DNA of 64,000 nucleotides from Ilex aquifolium (Eukaryota; Streptophyta; Magnoliopsida; Aquifoliales; Aquifoliaceae), in assembly GCA_951799425.1 (NCBI GenBank), contig OX637397.1, positions 14,902,064 to 14,966,063 on the forward strand, written 5' to 3'. The notes beneath the pieces are model-generated. The model saw only the letters and a list, made by a program, of their open reading frames with translations, made no database searches and was not told where the DNA came from. The position numbers were made by a program, and so were the translations under genes. Position 1 is the first letter of the stretch; every line of letters starts with the position of its first letter. Of the stretch, positions 1-13,895 are shown one piece after another.

Positions 1-1619
1 CAATTTATCAATTAATGGAGTTTTTATACGCAAAATTTGAATGCAGAAACCAAATTAGTATTTTTGCATCTCAAAAAAAAAAAAGAAAAATAATTATTGA
101 ATAAATATATATTAATATATAATAATTTTTTAGTTGTCTATATTATTATACTATGTAGTACTGGGGCCTCTAAAATTTTCGCCCAAGACCCTCATTTGTG
201 TTGGGTCGCCCCCGGTTGTACACTTAAAGCTTCTGAATTTATGCCGTGAAGTGTACCAGGACTATTAGATTAATGGTATTTTCGGTAGAAATAATTAGGG
301 TATCTGACAATTGAAATAGGAAGGATTATAGCAATTTTTTATTCCAGAATGTCGTAGTATTGCTCGACAGGAATTTATTTTTAGGGCTCTCACTGCGTAT
401 GTCTGGTCCTCTTATTGGATAATTCATCTATCAAGCACAATGCCCTGGTCAGAGAATTCCTTAAAATTGACAGGTGAGTGCACAACAGCTCCTTGCGAAT
501 AAAATAGAAAGGATGAAAATATTTAATGTGAAGAAAGATCAGGGTACACTGCTTAGTTTGATTCTGATAATGCAATTGGTGGAAGACTATTGCAAGTAGA
601 TGGATAGTGTTAGGATTATAATTGAATACACTAGCAGTGCATATATATGTGTATTTGTGCGTATGTTGATGGATCTTGGCCATGCCCGTGTCATTGCTAA
701 AGTTTCTTGGAGTGATAAACTATGGTATTTGGCCATCCCTCTAGCTCATGGACTGCTCTTAAGAGACGAACATGTTTCTATTTTCGTCACTGCTGATCAA
801 CTACAATTACTGGAAAAAAAACTGCTGAACACCTATAGGACTGAAAGAAATATCAGCATCTGATTTTTCTAGGTGTTTGGTGGCCTTCTCATTTAATGGT
901 CTCCCTAAAGGTTACATTATCTGGCATAGAGCATGCAAGATTACGTGATATTTCACTGCTACATTTATTTTCTTCTGTTTTTTATTTTGCTTACACCCGT
1001 ACTGCCATCCACAAATTCCAACAAGAAATAAACAACTTTAGCTGTCAGACCTCCTCAAAGTAACATGTTTCCACGTACGGCACTCTGTATTCCTTCTACC
1101 TTCACAGACCCTAAACTATGAGCAATTCCAAGTGTTGGTTCACCAATTAAGTGATGGTTGGAATTCAAATGCTCTCCAACAACTTTGTATTGCAGCTAGT
1201 AGGAGAATGCTGTCAGTATTTCTCCTGCATCATTGTTTCATATCTGAGGCTCATTTAAATTTCTTAATTCTGAGTCGCAATGATTGCTTTGTCAACTATA
1301 ATTAAGTGATGCATCATAGGCTGATGCATGTGTGTTTGTTCTTTTTCTCTGACGAAAATGTGCCTGGAAAAGCATATGTGAACACAGCCACTCATTGGGT
1401 TTTTGAAACAAGATTTATAGCTTGAATCAGCTCTAAATAGCATTTGATAATAGTGGGAAACTTTAATTAACTTCTAAATCTCAGAGTTTGGCTTGAAAGA
1501 TATTGACTTGTCTCTGATCGAGAATTCCATTAGATGTGAAGAACTCCTATGAAAAATCTTCTCTCTCGTGCTATCTTATTGTATTCTCTCACTGAACTTC
1601 TTTTGTTTTCTTTTTACAG
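1..1619 (+). other. Intron or 5' part of the importin gene, no coding sequence found
   Basis: The first exon I can recognise starts at 1620 in the middle of a codon, so this stretch is most likely the end of a long intron. I looked here for the conserved N-terminal importin-beta segment of SAD2-type proteins and did not find it. Bases around 155-225 are rich in GGGCC/GGGTCGCCCC words resembling the end of a degraded hAT-type element, but no partner end or target duplication is visible. Confidence 0.5.
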
Positions 1620-4600
1620 GTTCAAGTCAGATGAGGAGAGAACACCAGTTTATCTCATTGTTGAGGACACATTTCCGCATCTGCTCAGTATATTTAATAG
1701 ACTAGTTCAGATTGCCAATCCTTCAATAGAAGTAGCAGACTTGATCAAGCTCATCTGCAAAATATTCTGGTCATCCATATATGTAAGTATCAGGATGCCT
1801 TTCCTTGGTGGTGTTCATATAATGTTCTAGAGAGCATTAATAAGTCTTTGTCAAAATGCTTTTCACTGAAGGCATGTGATCATGTTTTCTTAAAAAACTT
1901 TTGGACTCTATTACCACCTTTTATGCTTGGTAAACCATTATAGATAGTGTGTTGCAAAGTTTTTCTCTTCTTGTGAAACCCCCAAGTTTTTTTTGTTTGC
2001 TTCTTTTATAGGAAACAGGAGAATTTTATTAATAATAGACATGGACAAGTACATGAGAGGATGAGGATTGAGGATTGAGGAGTCCTCTATATGAGAAAAG
2101 GAGGGAAAATAGAAATGGAGAAGCTATAAGTTTAAAAATAAAGAACATGACTAGAAAAAGGACACTTAAGCCTCAATAATCTTCATGCAGTTGAATGCAA
2201 TGATCTTTAATAAAAAAGAATGGAATTCTTTCAAAATCTTTGGTTGTGGAAGCCCAAAGAGAAGCCACAAATATAATTTTGTCCCCGAAATGTTCCCAAG
2301 GAGTCTCTCTTTCATCAAATATCAGCTGATTTCTTTCCAACTAAGCCACCCTAAACAATTCCAACCCACGCAACTCCTTAAAGTCTTATCTTTGTTACTT
2401 GAACCAAAGCCATCAAAATGAGTCACAAAGACCAAAGCACAATCTCTAGGGTTCACCCGAGGACTCCAACTGTACCCAAAAGCCTATTCCACAATTTAGA
2501 GACAAAGGGACAATGTAAAAATATGTGGTCCATACCTTTTATTGAGATATGCCTGTTGTAGTCTTTTGTCCTCAATCCTAACATAGGAGAAGCATAACTT
2601 ATCTTGGTCCATGTCTTGGTCTGATGAATGATAAGTAGGAAAAGATAATTGATCTAGGCAACTCCTCAGGGTATCCTTTTACTCTTTTGCCTTTTTTTAG
2701 TTGTGTGCTGATCTTATTTTGTTCAATTGATTCTTCTCCATGTCAAAATCCTTTTTTTTGATCTTTTCAGTTGGAGATCCCAAAGCAGTTGTTTGATCCA
2801 AATGTGTTCCATGCTTGGATGGTTCTGTTCTTAAATATGTTGGAGAGGCCTGTCCCATTAGAAGGCCAACCTGCTGACCCCGAGATCAGGAAGTCTTGGG
2901 GATGGTGGAAGGTAAAAAAGTGGACAGTACACATATTGAACCGCCTGTACACCCGGTGAGTTCATAGCTGAGCAAATATCTAAGCAACATCAGGCTTAAA
3001 AACTGATTCTGATTTTCCACCATTTTGGCTCCCTCACAGGTTTGGAGATTTGAAACTTCAAAATCCAGAAAACAGAGCTTTTGCCCAAATGTTCCAAAAG
3101 AATTTTGCAGGGAAAATCTTGGAATGCCATTTAAATTTATTGAATGTGATTCGCACTGGTGGCTATTTGCCTGACAGGGTTACGAACCTTATTTTGCAAT
3201 ACCTGAGCAACAGGTTCGTAGTGTGTGTGTGTGCATGTATACATAGTGCATTCCTTTGCATTACATAATCTCTTAATTATACATCATCTGCATGCATGGA
3301 GGGTATTTGTGATTTGTTTTAAACAAGGTCTTAATGTCTCGACTTTTTTTCATCCCCATGACTTCTCATTTTGGGGGTGGGAGAGAGGTAGGCCTTGAGC
3401 TGACTAATCTTGATTATGGTTATTAATCCAAATTAAAGGGTTAACTATTTGTCTTTTGGAATCCCTGCAGTAGCAGGCCCTATTTTTCTGCTAGTGAGAA
3501 TTCGGGTGGGGTCTCTATGCTTAATAATGGATGTCTTCCAATTTGTGACCAACATAACCCTTTGTATTTTCCAAATTTCTTGCACCAATATCCATCTGTT
3601 TTGTCAATTTTGGGTGGGAAAACCTAGTATTTTGATATATCATACTACCAAAGCAGGGGAGTAAGGTAAAATCTTTGGTATGCCAACTTATAATCCATAA
3701 ATCCTAATTAGGCAGAATATCCAGTTTTATAATTGCCAATTTGGCTTAAGCAATGGCAAGGACGATATAGGAATTAGGTTTGCTTTGACTCTTAAACCAT
3801 TGGTACATGGTGTTCTCTCAATGCTGCATTGGAGATCTTTCCCTTTCATTTTTTTGGCTTGTTTTTTCTCATCTTTCCTTCGTTTTCTTTTTGTTTTTCC
3901 CCATGAGTTACACATTCACTTTCTTGTCATTGTTTTGTCATGTATATGCCTTGGATTGTGGCTGTAACTCACAATAGACATTTTGTCATTCACCTGATTC
4001 GAATTATATTTTTTTTGCAGTATTTCAAAGAATAATATGTACAATCTGCTGCAACCAAGAATAGATATTCTTCTTTTTGAGATAATCTTTCCACTAATGT
4101 GTTTCAATGACAATGATCAAAAGCTTTGGGATGAAGACCCACATGAATACGTGAGGAAGGGTTATGGTGAATCATCATACTGGTTTTGTCCCCTTATAAG
4201 CAAATGTTAGTTGCTTTTTTATCTTAATCTGGATTTGCTTCATGCAATCCTTTATTTGATGCAGATATAATTGAAGATTTGTATAGTCCTAGGACTGCTG
4301 CAATGGATTTCGTGAGTGAGTTAGTGAGAAAGCGTGGAAAAGAGAACCTTCAAAAGTTTATACTATTCATTGTGGAGATCTTTAAAAGGTAGAAGTGGTC
4401 AATTTTTTTAATGTGGGTGTGGTGCACTATCCATGGTAAAAGAATTAAAACTATCATTTTTTTATGTCCTAATCCAGATACGATGAGGCATCAGTGGAAT
4501 GTAAGCCCTTTCGACAGAAAGATGGTGCCCTTCTTGCTATTGGAGCACTATGTGATAAATTGAAACAAACAGAACCTTACAAGTCTGAGCTTGAGCGTAT

Positions 4601-5091
4601 GTTAGTGCAACATGTTTTCCCTGAGTTCAGTAGTCCTGTGGGACATCTTAGAGCCAAGGTGCATTGCTTTGCATTTCCTTTGTTTCTCTTCCCCTGTTAT
4701 GTATAACTACATATTACGTAATTCACACACAACATTTTGTTGTGAACTTATAGTTTACTTTGTTACCTCCCTACTGTAGAGCCTTGTAATACATTCTACC
4801 TCCTAAATGTATGACACAACTCCCTTTTGTTTTTGGACCAAAGTGAAACTGTTGGATTTTCCATCCAAAGTGATTGATGGTGCAACATATGTGCCAGGAA
4901 GTGTGGTGGTGTGCAGAAAATTAAGTTCCTCCAAGTTTAAATTTTAAAATGCTTGTTTTCCTCCGTCTCTCACACATGTATCTGTATATGTGTATGTGTG
5001 CGTGTGCCTGTTATATATACATAATTATATCTATATATATACGTGTGTGTATGTATATATATGTGTGTATATATGTATGTATATATATAAG

Positions 5092-5132
<41 letters not shown>

Positions 5133-8100
5133 AGTGTTTGGATTTGTATGTCACTGTGGCCTTGGTATTCTCTTAAGCTGTAGTTTGGACCCTCGAATCA
5201 GTGGATCTACGCAAACTATTAATTTTCGCAAACAATAAAAAAGAGGATGTTCTTTAGTGAAACAAATGTTACGTGATTACCATCTCTTGATATAATTATT
5301 TATTTCTTTTCATCTTCACTTTACGTACTGCCTATTCGGCAGAGTTGTAATTTAATTGTGTATGATTTGAGCTGCTCTTATAGTTGGAGTAACACTCGGT
5401 TGAGTTGCGTGGGATTTAGTCTAGTAAGTCATATACTTGTAGTTATGTCTTCTGATAAAGCTTGAAGTTTCTATGATTAAACCTATTCTTGAAATTTGTA
5501 TGTATACCTGAAGAGTAATCTAAACTTTTGGTTGATCAACCTGGATGCATGATTTATCTTTTCCCTAAAATCAACAAACAACACAACGTTGCACCCTTTG
5601 GTGGTAATGTGATGTGAAAACAGTGTAGTGTATGGGCATATTAAGTTTATGGGCCGTTCAATTAGTGCTTCATAGCCTTACTGTTCGTGATACTACAAAA
5701 ATTATTTATGAAGATGGCTGTGGTATGGGCCCCTCTGTCTCATCTATGAGGATAGATATGTGGATGACCTATCTGAAACAGTGTTCCCTGCCTTATCCTT
5801 GTTATTCCTTGGCTGTCTTGGATCTCATAAGTTTGTAGTCATGCTAGATTTGCACAATTTATTTTGGAAGTTCTTAATGTTTTGTTGATAATTTTTAGCT
5901 CCCCCCCCTTCCCCCCCCTTTTTCCCTTTTTCTTTTTCTTTTTCTCTTCCCTTTTCTCCTTTTAAATTCTCTGGAATATCAGGCAGCATGGGTTGCAGGG
6001 CAGTATGCCCATATTAACTTCTCAGACCCAAATAATTTTCGCAAAGCATTGCAAAGCGTTGTTGCTGGGATGCGTGATCCAGAGCTTCCAGTTCGTGTTG
6101 ATTCTGTTTTTGCATTGCGTTCCTTTGTTGAAGCCTGCAAAGGTGACATATCTATGTGATCTCCTGTTTTACGGCATCTTTTTCTATTTCAATGATTTGA
6201 TGCTTTTCAAGGACTGGATCATGTTCTTTGTTTTGCAGATTTGAGTGAAATACGACCAATTCTTCCAGGACTGCTTGATGGTATGTGATTAATGAAACTT
6301 TGGTCTGCATTGTTCTTCATTCATGAGATTCTAATTTGTGATTGAATTTGTTTTGTCAAATTTTATTTTCAGAGTTCTTCAAACTTATGCATGAAGTTGA
6401 AAATGAGGATCTTGTGTTCACTCTTGAGACTATTGTGGACAAATTTGGGGAGGAGATGGCACCATATGCTCTTGGATTATGCCAGAATCTGGTGACACCT
6501 GCATTATCAGTCTTGGATACTATTAAATCTGCACATTCAATCCTGTCGCTTTGGTAACTCTTTTTTACGTTTTTATTTCAGGCTGCTGCGTTTTGGAAGT
6601 GTATGAACACTGCTGAAGCTGATGATGAAGTTGATGATCCAGGTGCGTTGGCAGCAGTTGGCTGTTTGCGTGCCATAAGCACAATTCTTGAATCAGTGAG
6701 CAGGCTTCCTGACCTTTTCGTCCACATTGAGCCAACTCTGCTTCCAATAATGCGCAGGATGCTTACTACAGATGGGCAAGGTCATTTATGCTTCTTTGAG
6801 CTAGCTTTGATTATTGCTGGAATTTTGCTGCAAATACTTTCTTGCATAGTAATTTGATTTATAATATACTGCAGTTGTATAATCTGATGCTAATCAACTT
6901 GTTTGCCAAACATTTTGAAACTTCGTGTGAATTTTGATGTGATCTTTGTGGAATTCCTCTAATGATACTTCCAAAGATTCTCATGCACTCTAGTCATGCG
7001 AGAGTGGTCATCAACAGCATTAGCATTACTATCGTCAGTATGTGGATAACCTGGGAGGTGGTCCTCGAACATTGGAATGAACAATGGCCAGAAATACTAT
7101 TTTGTTTTCACGAGATTCTCCCTAAGATTGAAACCAGAATCATACTCATAAAAACCACTATTATATGTTTCAGTTGGGCAAGTTGTGGACCTAACGGTTT
7201 TGTCCTTGGAATTTTTGGTTCTTATGAAAACTACACGTTGTGATTTGAGTCAGTGATCAACCGAAATTTTGGAGATTGCCATTATTTAGTGAAGTTCTAC
7301 TAATTTTTGGTCTTGAGAAAAGAGGAAAGCTGATTATCATCTATGTAATTTACAAGGACTCTGATTTGGAGATAGGTATGGAAAAAATAAACAGGAGTAA
7401 CCATAGTAGCTTATTATCTGTTTGTAACCGTAAAGAATGCCCTTGTAGCGATCCATCTTATCATTAGATGTGTCCTTGAAGTTCACTTGTGATGAAAAGG
7501 TCATGTCTACCCTCCTTGAGTGCTTAAAAAATGGGTGTTGGTAAAGGATTGTTCCTAATTGCAATTTGGAATTTGGATTAAGTTGATACCATATTAGTGT
7601 GGAAGTTTGTCCTTGGCGAAAAGTACATTCTACTGGTTCTTTTTATTTTTTTTTTCGGGGCAACCAATTTTGGGTTTTCCTGATTGATATGTTTAGTTTC
7701 ATGTGTGAACTTTGAAGCCTGAGTTTCCATTTACTTCCAACTGATTTATCTTTAACTCGAAAACTGTTGCCATCATTGTTATTTTTTAACGTAGATAACC
7801 TGGGCTGAGGCAAAAGAAATGATGACCTTGCAAGCTTGTCTAGCTGAGTGTTTTTTGTCAAACAGCTGGGGCTTCATCCTGGGGAATGACTTTTTAATCT
7901 CTCTTAAAATTGTTGGTTCCTATTAAAAAATCCATTTTTTTCATAATGGTATCTTCACAAATAATTTTCCGTTCAATGAATTGATGCATTTCAACTAAGA
8001 AACAACACATTCAAAAATTAAGTATGGCAAAAATGAGAATGTTAAAATTTATGTGTGGTAAAACTAGGAAGGATAGAATTAAGAACGATTATGTCCGTGA

Positions 8101-11100
8101 AAAAAAGTAAGGAAGAATCGACTTAGGTGGTTTAGACTTATTTGTAGATGACCTTCTACAACACCGGTGAGAAAGAGTGATATGATTATTATTGACGGTA
8201 AGAGTAGGAGTAGAGGAAGACCAAAATTAACTTTAAATGAAATAACAAAGAAATATATGATAACTTACCGTTTAACAGACAATGGTACCCTTAATAGAGC
8301 ACAATGATGAAAGAGGATTCATGTAGCTGGCCCAAAATATGTTGGGTCAAGGCTTTGTTGAGTTGAGTTTAGTTAAGTTAAACGAATTGATGCATCTGTT
8401 TGATGCTTTGCCTTGGTTTTCCTATGTGGTTGGACAAATTTATTGTTTACATCCTTGATAACTTACAAGGATTACATGGACACCAAATTAGTGCATGCCA
8501 TGCTACCGTGCGAAATATATATCTTTGAAAAATTGTGGGATGCTGCTAATCCAGTCTCTACTCTTATCCATGAGCGAGGTAACTTGGACAAAGAGAGTGG
8601 CTTCTGTTTCAAATTATCTTAAGAGTCACTGTTATCATGTTCTGTGGATTGCCGTTATCATTTATGTTTTTCTTAAAAAAAAAAAAGAAAAAAGATATCA
8701 GCTAAGCTGGATTTATTGAAGCTTATGTATGTAATAGGTCTAAAAGACAGATATACCTTTCTTGGAAAAACAATGTTCGAATGAGTGTTAATTTTGTCTT
8801 GACTGATGATCTTGGCATTTAGGTTAGCTGTTAAGCTCCTGTCTCATAAGCCATAATATGAAAATTTATAAAATCTTTGTTGTAGGTTCTTATTTGTTTT
8901 TTCTTAGGTGCTATTTAGAAGTAGATTATTGGTTATTGAATGATAAGATATTTTGTTTCTTCTCTTGTTTCTTAGTCCAGTCTCTCATTAGATGATTATT
9001 TATCGCTTTGTATTTTGCTGGATAGTAGTTCATCTATCCTTTTCTAATTAATATTTCTTTCTGCAGAGGTTTTTGAAGAAGTTTTGGAAATTGTGTCATA
9101 TATGACCTTTTTTGCACCCACAATATCCCTGGATATGTGGTCTCTTTGGCCATTGATGATGGAAGCTTTGGCTGATTGGGCTATTGATTTCTTTCCAAGT
9201 ATGTTTTATATGCATTTTATTGCTATGTCACTGCCAATAACAAATAAATTCCTTGCTCACTAGTCTTCATCATTAATTTTGTCATCTGTTTGTTAATGCA
9301 ATGTGAGTTCTTAGTTTATGGGGACCATTTGGGAATTTATAAGTGTGTTGGGCATAGACCCTTCCATTTATCTGCATTTTTTTTTTGTTAGTGTTAATCT
9401 GCATTTTCAAAAAGCCAAATTTTCATTTTTTTTTTTTGGATCTTTCTTTCCTTCTATTCTGCAATGGGCCACAAACTGTTGGACTAGTAAGAGGTTCCTA
9501 CTGAACCCCTAATTACTTAGGCATTTTTCGGATCGTTGGAAGGCAGCTCTTCTTCTGAGCCAGCCAATTTATGCAGTTCATAATAGACACCTATTCTATG
9601 GCCTGAGCTTGTGATAATTGGTTACCTTCTAATCGCTAGTCCACTGCCGTCTAAGAGACATTGGGATGGGCGAATGATTAAGCAGAAAATATCATTACAG
9701 GCTTGAGTTATGTTTCAAATTTCCAGAAAACTTTCTAAGCCTTACGTGGTGATTAGCTCACTTGTCATTTTCCTTCATTTATGAGATTTAGAGCCTCACT
9801 CGAAGTATGGTTGGTAAGTATCATTTACTATAATTGGAAAATTTAATATTCTTGTTGATAAGTTGCAAATTCCAAGAATAGGATGAGCCTGATTGATATA
9901 TCCTGAGTTTTTTCTTACCATTCCTGCTTATGCTTATCTTCATTACTGTATGAAACAATAGGGTACATTTTCTATTGGAGAGTATTATTTTTCCCTTTTT
10001 TTTTTTTATGCCTTTAAGTTTGTTTATTCTTTGTGGAAGCAGCTTTAAGTACTTCCCTTGTCCTTTATGTGTCGCTGCTTTCCATTTTTGTGTAGATATT
10101 CTGGTTCCATTGGACAACTACATATCCAGGAGTACGGTGCACTTCCTCACATGCAAGGAACCAGACTACCAGCAGAGCCTTTGGAAGATGATTTCATCTG
10201 TGGGTTACTTTCACTTTTAGTAAATCGTTTCTTTATTGTATCCAATAAAATAATGGACGACTGGGTATGGTGATATTGCGATTTTCCAACAATTACTTTC
10301 ATGTTTTATTAGTGTATTTTTTTGTGCAGATCATGGAAGATAAAAATTTGGAGGATGGCGACATTGAGCCTGCACCTAAGCTTATTGAAGTAGTGTTCCA
10401 GAATTGCAGGGGGCAGGTGGATCATTGGGTTGAACCATATATAAGAATTACAGTTGAGCGGTTGCGTAAAACTGAGAAACAATCTCTAAAATGCCTTTTG
10501 ATGCAAGTGGTAAGTAACTTGAACAGAGCTTCCCTTTTTTTGTAAAAACAATCGATCCATCCTTGCATGCTCAAACGACAACATTTGTCTAGTATTCTGG
10601 TTCTCTGATTGGGTTTGTCCCTTGTGATTAGTTACTGAGTGTTGATGGAGACCGCACTGCTTGACAGTTGGTTGCTTGAGGAACAAGTTTGCTTATTCCT
10701 CGCAAAATGTCAGACTCCGTGGCGAGCCACATAAGGACTATTGCCCACCCTCAATTTTTTTTCTTACCATTACGCATATAATTTGTATTCATTTTTTTTA
10801 GTATGTCCAATTATGCCCACCCTATATTTTTATCATATCAATTAATATAAAGCCGCTCCTAAATGATGATTAATTTTTGGACACACTACAAAAACATTCG
10901 GATAAGTTTGGACGTATTATTGATGTGTGATCTAGCATTAAGTTTTCATACCTAACAGAGATTTGTGGTCTTACTCAAAAAAAATTTAAGACAAGAAAAG
11001 AGGAAGTATATCCTTTCATTTACATACTTGTAACTTTGACATTGATTTACTAGTTGCGACTGCACTACCAATTTCAGCTATAAAGATTGTGAAAATTCGG

Positions 11101-13895
11101 TTATTTTAATCGAATGGGTAATAAAAATATGACTGATAGCGTACTTGCATGTATAAAAAAAAATGTTTTTCGATGGTATTGATAGTGAAGCTACCATACA
11201 AGGCTATCAACTTGTGGAAATTTGTCAGGGTCTATTGTAAATAGTTATAAGTTATACCTAACCTTATTGTTTGTAAAATGTTATGGTCAATCTTTTTTTT
11301 GTGTACACATTGTATTCCAGTTTTTTGTCTATTTTTGTTGAATAGATTTTTAAGTATCATTCATGAGATAAATAAACATTAACACAGTATCTTACCTTTA
11401 TCGATTAAGATAAAACTTGTTAAGTGTCCACCCAAAGATTTTTCTGGCTTGGGAGCACCAATCTATATTGGTCAAGCAATTATTTTTCCAAGTCCAAAGA
11501 AAGCTATAATTATCCTTAAGTTATGCATTGAGGCTACTCTCTTGTGATTATTTGCTGTATTTGTGTATTTGGAAATCATAAAAGAAAAAAATGTTTTCTT
11601 GTCTAACATTCAATATCTCGCTGTCATTTCTGGCAAAAACTTGAAACTTTAAAATACGGACCGAGACCTAGGGATCTCATCATCTAAACTCATGCGCTCA
11701 TTATAGGGGAAGGATAGAGTTGGTGCAGTCCTTTAAACTGGCTTGCGTGTGTAGGTAAGTTGTAATGGCAGTTACCATTGTTGTTTTTGTTTGTAGCTTA
11801 CGGATGTTTCTGTGTCTTTATGTCTGTTCACACATGCGTCTTGCTTTCTCTCTTTTATTTATTTATTTGTTTTTTTTTGGGGGGGGGGGGGGGGTGCCGT
11901 GATTATAAATTTTATAAAGAGTTTCTGAGGATATGTGTTGGAAATTTTCTGTTTATGCATAACTGTTTTTGGGGAGGTGAATATTTGATGATCCTGAGAA
12001 ATGATGTTTTTCTGCAGATTGCTGATGCTCTTTATTATAATGCATCTTTGACACTCAATATACTGCAAAAGCTTGCTGTTGCTACGGATATCTTTAACCT
12101 TTGGTTCCAGATGCTACAACAAACTAAAAAGAGTGGGGTGCGCGTTAATTTTAAAAGGTGATCGACTATTCTTGTTCCTGTCAGTTTTATGTTGACATCC
12201 CTCCCTGTCTCCCCCTTCTCTGAAACCAAACCTTGCACCTTTTTATCATCTCTGTCTCAGAAGGTTTGCCATTTGGAATGAATGTCATGTTATTGCTGCA
12301 GGGAACACGATAAGAAAGTTTGCTGTTTGGGGTTGACGTCATTGTTTCCACTTCCGGTGAGTCAATTACCAGTGGAGGCTTTAGAGCGTGTTTTCAAGGC
12401 TAATCTTGATCTACTTGTAGCCTACAAGGATCAAGTAGCAGGTTGCTCCCGAAATTTCTCTTTCTTCCTTGTCTTCTCTTTCTTCCTTCAATATTGAGGA
12501 AAGCTAGGCCAATTTCTTAGTTTTTCATGTTTTATCTTATTTTACATCCTGTATAACATGCACAGAAGCTGCAAAGGAAGAAGAGGCTGAAGATGATGAT
12601 GATATGGACGGCTTGCAAACTGATGACGAGGATGATAATGGTGATGGGTCTGACAAAGAAATGGGAGTTGATGCAGAGGATGGGGACGAAGCTGACAGCA
12701 TTAGATTTCAAAAATTGGCTGCACAGGTGTGGAATACTTCAGTAAATGTTTAGGCCTGCAGTTTAACTAAAATAGGGATCGTTCACTGTTGTTTTCAGCC
12801 GTTTGTTTATACTACCACAATAATTATATTAGACAGGTAATTCAAGTACTAACGCATTGATGTGTTTTTTTTTTTTCTAAATCCATTTTAAGAGTGGCTA
12901 AGAAGATTCCAACCCGACTCAAAACCTTTTTTGTACAAGTCTGGTCAGCCCAAGGTTTTTAGGTTGAGTGGTAATAACATCTTTCACAACTTCACTGGGG
13001 TCTATCAAAATAATAAGTCAGAAATTGACAGAAAAGGAGGCCTTATGTTTGTCATATGGGGCGAGTCCCCCTGGATATGGCACTTAAAAAAATTAAGACC
13101 CAAGAATGAAATCTGAAATTGAAATGCTAATGGATTGAACTAGGTTTTTGAATTGCTTCTTAAGCTTCTACTTCTTAGAGTCTAGAAAAGTGTGGTGAAT
13201 ATGTTAAACAAGCAGCAAACCGTGCTTTCTGGAGGGTTACCTTTTTGAACCTCAATATTCGTCCCTGTTTAGAATTTTTATTTGTAAACCTTTACATTCC
13301 CCTTTGAGCCTCAAAGATACTCCCCCCCCCCCCAAAAAAAAAAAAAAAAAAAACCTAGCCTGTCCCCCGAGCATCCATTTGGTCAGTTGACCTACCATTT
13401 TTCTTGAAGTCTACACTTGTATATCATCTGACATCTTCTACCTGATCATAACCTGACATGGGTAACAGGCAAAGGCTTTCCGCCCGAATGACGAGGACGA
13501 CGATGAATCGGATGATGACTTCAGTGACGATGAAGAATTGCAATCGCCCATTGATGAGGTTGACCCTTTTATTTTCTTTGTGGATACTGTGAAAGGTAAA
13601 CTATAAATGCCTTTTTCTCTACTCGTAGTCAAAGTAATGAGTGCCTTTTGTAGTGGTATTGAGCTATTTGCTGATTTGGAATTTTTTTTTTTTCTCTTTT
13701 CTGTTGTTTCCAATTTTTATGAATCTAGCTTTGCAAGCATCTGATCCATTGAGGTTTCAGAACCTCACACAAATGCTTGACTTCCATTATCAAGCACTTG
13801 CTAGTGGTATTGCGCAGCATGCTGAGCAGAGAAGACTAGAGATTGAGAAGGAAAAAATGGAGAAAGCATCGGCTTCAGCTGCAGCAGGCTCATGA
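1620..13895 (+). CDS. SAD2: SAD2/importin-7-type nuclear import receptor, 5' partial, 18 exons visible
   Basis: Karyopherin-beta family importin that carries cargo through nuclear pores with Ran-GTP; Arabidopsis SAD2 is linked to ABA sensitivity, trichome formation and microRNA function. Exons read: 1620-1782, 2771-2955, 3040-3213, 4021-4166, 4265-4388, 4478-4658, 5983-6142, 6239-6280, 6373-6491, 6582-6780, 9067-9198, 10096-10199, 10330-10509, 12018-12157, 12302-12441, 12566-12726, 13469-13595, 13729-13895 (stop TGA). All introns are GT..AG and phases match, giving 880 codons with no stop. The protein matches SAD2 along its length: [70 protein letters not shown] and [15 protein letters not shown]-type helices fill most of it. 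Exons 16 and 17 encode the acidic D/E-rich C-terminal segment typical of importin-7/8. SAD2-type proteins have about 1,040 residues, so roughly 155 N-terminal residues (importin-beta N domain) lie upstream. One exon is only 42 bp (6239-6280). The gene appears intact and functional as far as seen. Confidence 0.96.
1985..2620 (-). mobile_element. LINE 3' fragment inside an importin intron
   Basis: On the minus strand, about 2550 to 2180 reads as the C-terminus of a plant L1-type LINE ORF2: [18 protein letters not shown] (the Cys/His zf-RVT region), then [27 protein letters not shown] and a stop, broken by frameshifts. After it comes a 3' UTR, then an A-rich tail (T-rich on + at about 1985-2011). 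It sits antisense in the intron at 1783-2770 and is 5'-truncated. I could not define target duplications. Confidence 0.8.
4981..5128. repeat. TA/TG-rich tract and (GA)n microsatellite
   Basis: Alternating TG/TA steps at about 4981-5090 run directly into about 17 GA repeats (5094-5128). It lies in the 1.3-kb intron at 4659-5982. Confidence 0.9.
6781..9066 (+). other. Long importin intron (2.3 kb)
   Basis: Bounded by a GT donor after DGQ and an AG acceptor before VFEEVLE. It holds one recognisable element, the RTE fragment at 8024-8375. I see nothing else I can name in it. Confidence 0.8.
8024..8375 (+). mobile_element. RTE-clade LINE 3' fragment
   Basis: Reads, across one frameshift and several stops, as the conserved C-terminus of plant RTE-type retrotransposons: [45 protein letters not shown] and [12 protein letters not shown], followed by a TTG/TTGAG-rich tail. 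RTE elements typically end in short tandem repeats rather than poly(A), which fits. It is a dead relic on the host gene's sense strand. Confidence 0.82.
9199..10095 (+). other. Importin intron, no recognisable insert
   Basis: An 897-bp AT-rich intron between the FFP(N) and [10 protein letters not shown] exons. I see only short T-runs. Confidence 0.75.
10510..12017 (+). other. Importin intron with a T/G homopolymer junction
   Basis: A 1.5-kb intron between the LLMQV and IADALYYNA exons. The only standout feature is T(8) followed directly by G(16) at 11871-11894. No element was recognised. Confidence 0.75.
12727..13468 (+). other. Importin intron with a C/A homopolymer junction
   Basis: A 742-bp intron between the two exons that encode the acidic tail. 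C(12) is followed directly by A(20) at 13322-13353. A stretch at about 12930-13120 contains a tRNA-like GGTTGAGTGGTAA word, but I see no convincing B box, so I do not call a SINE. Confidence 0.6.

Noticed and set aside
155-225. GGGCC-rich stretch resembling a hAT element end
   Set aside because: No second end or target duplication could be found in the window.
600-863. Open frame of 87 codons upstream of the first importin exon
   Set aside because: No match to the importin N-terminus and no splice fit; composition like the surrounding intron.
12930-13120. Possible SINE in an importin intron
   Set aside because: An A-box-like word is present but no credible B box, tail or flanking duplication.
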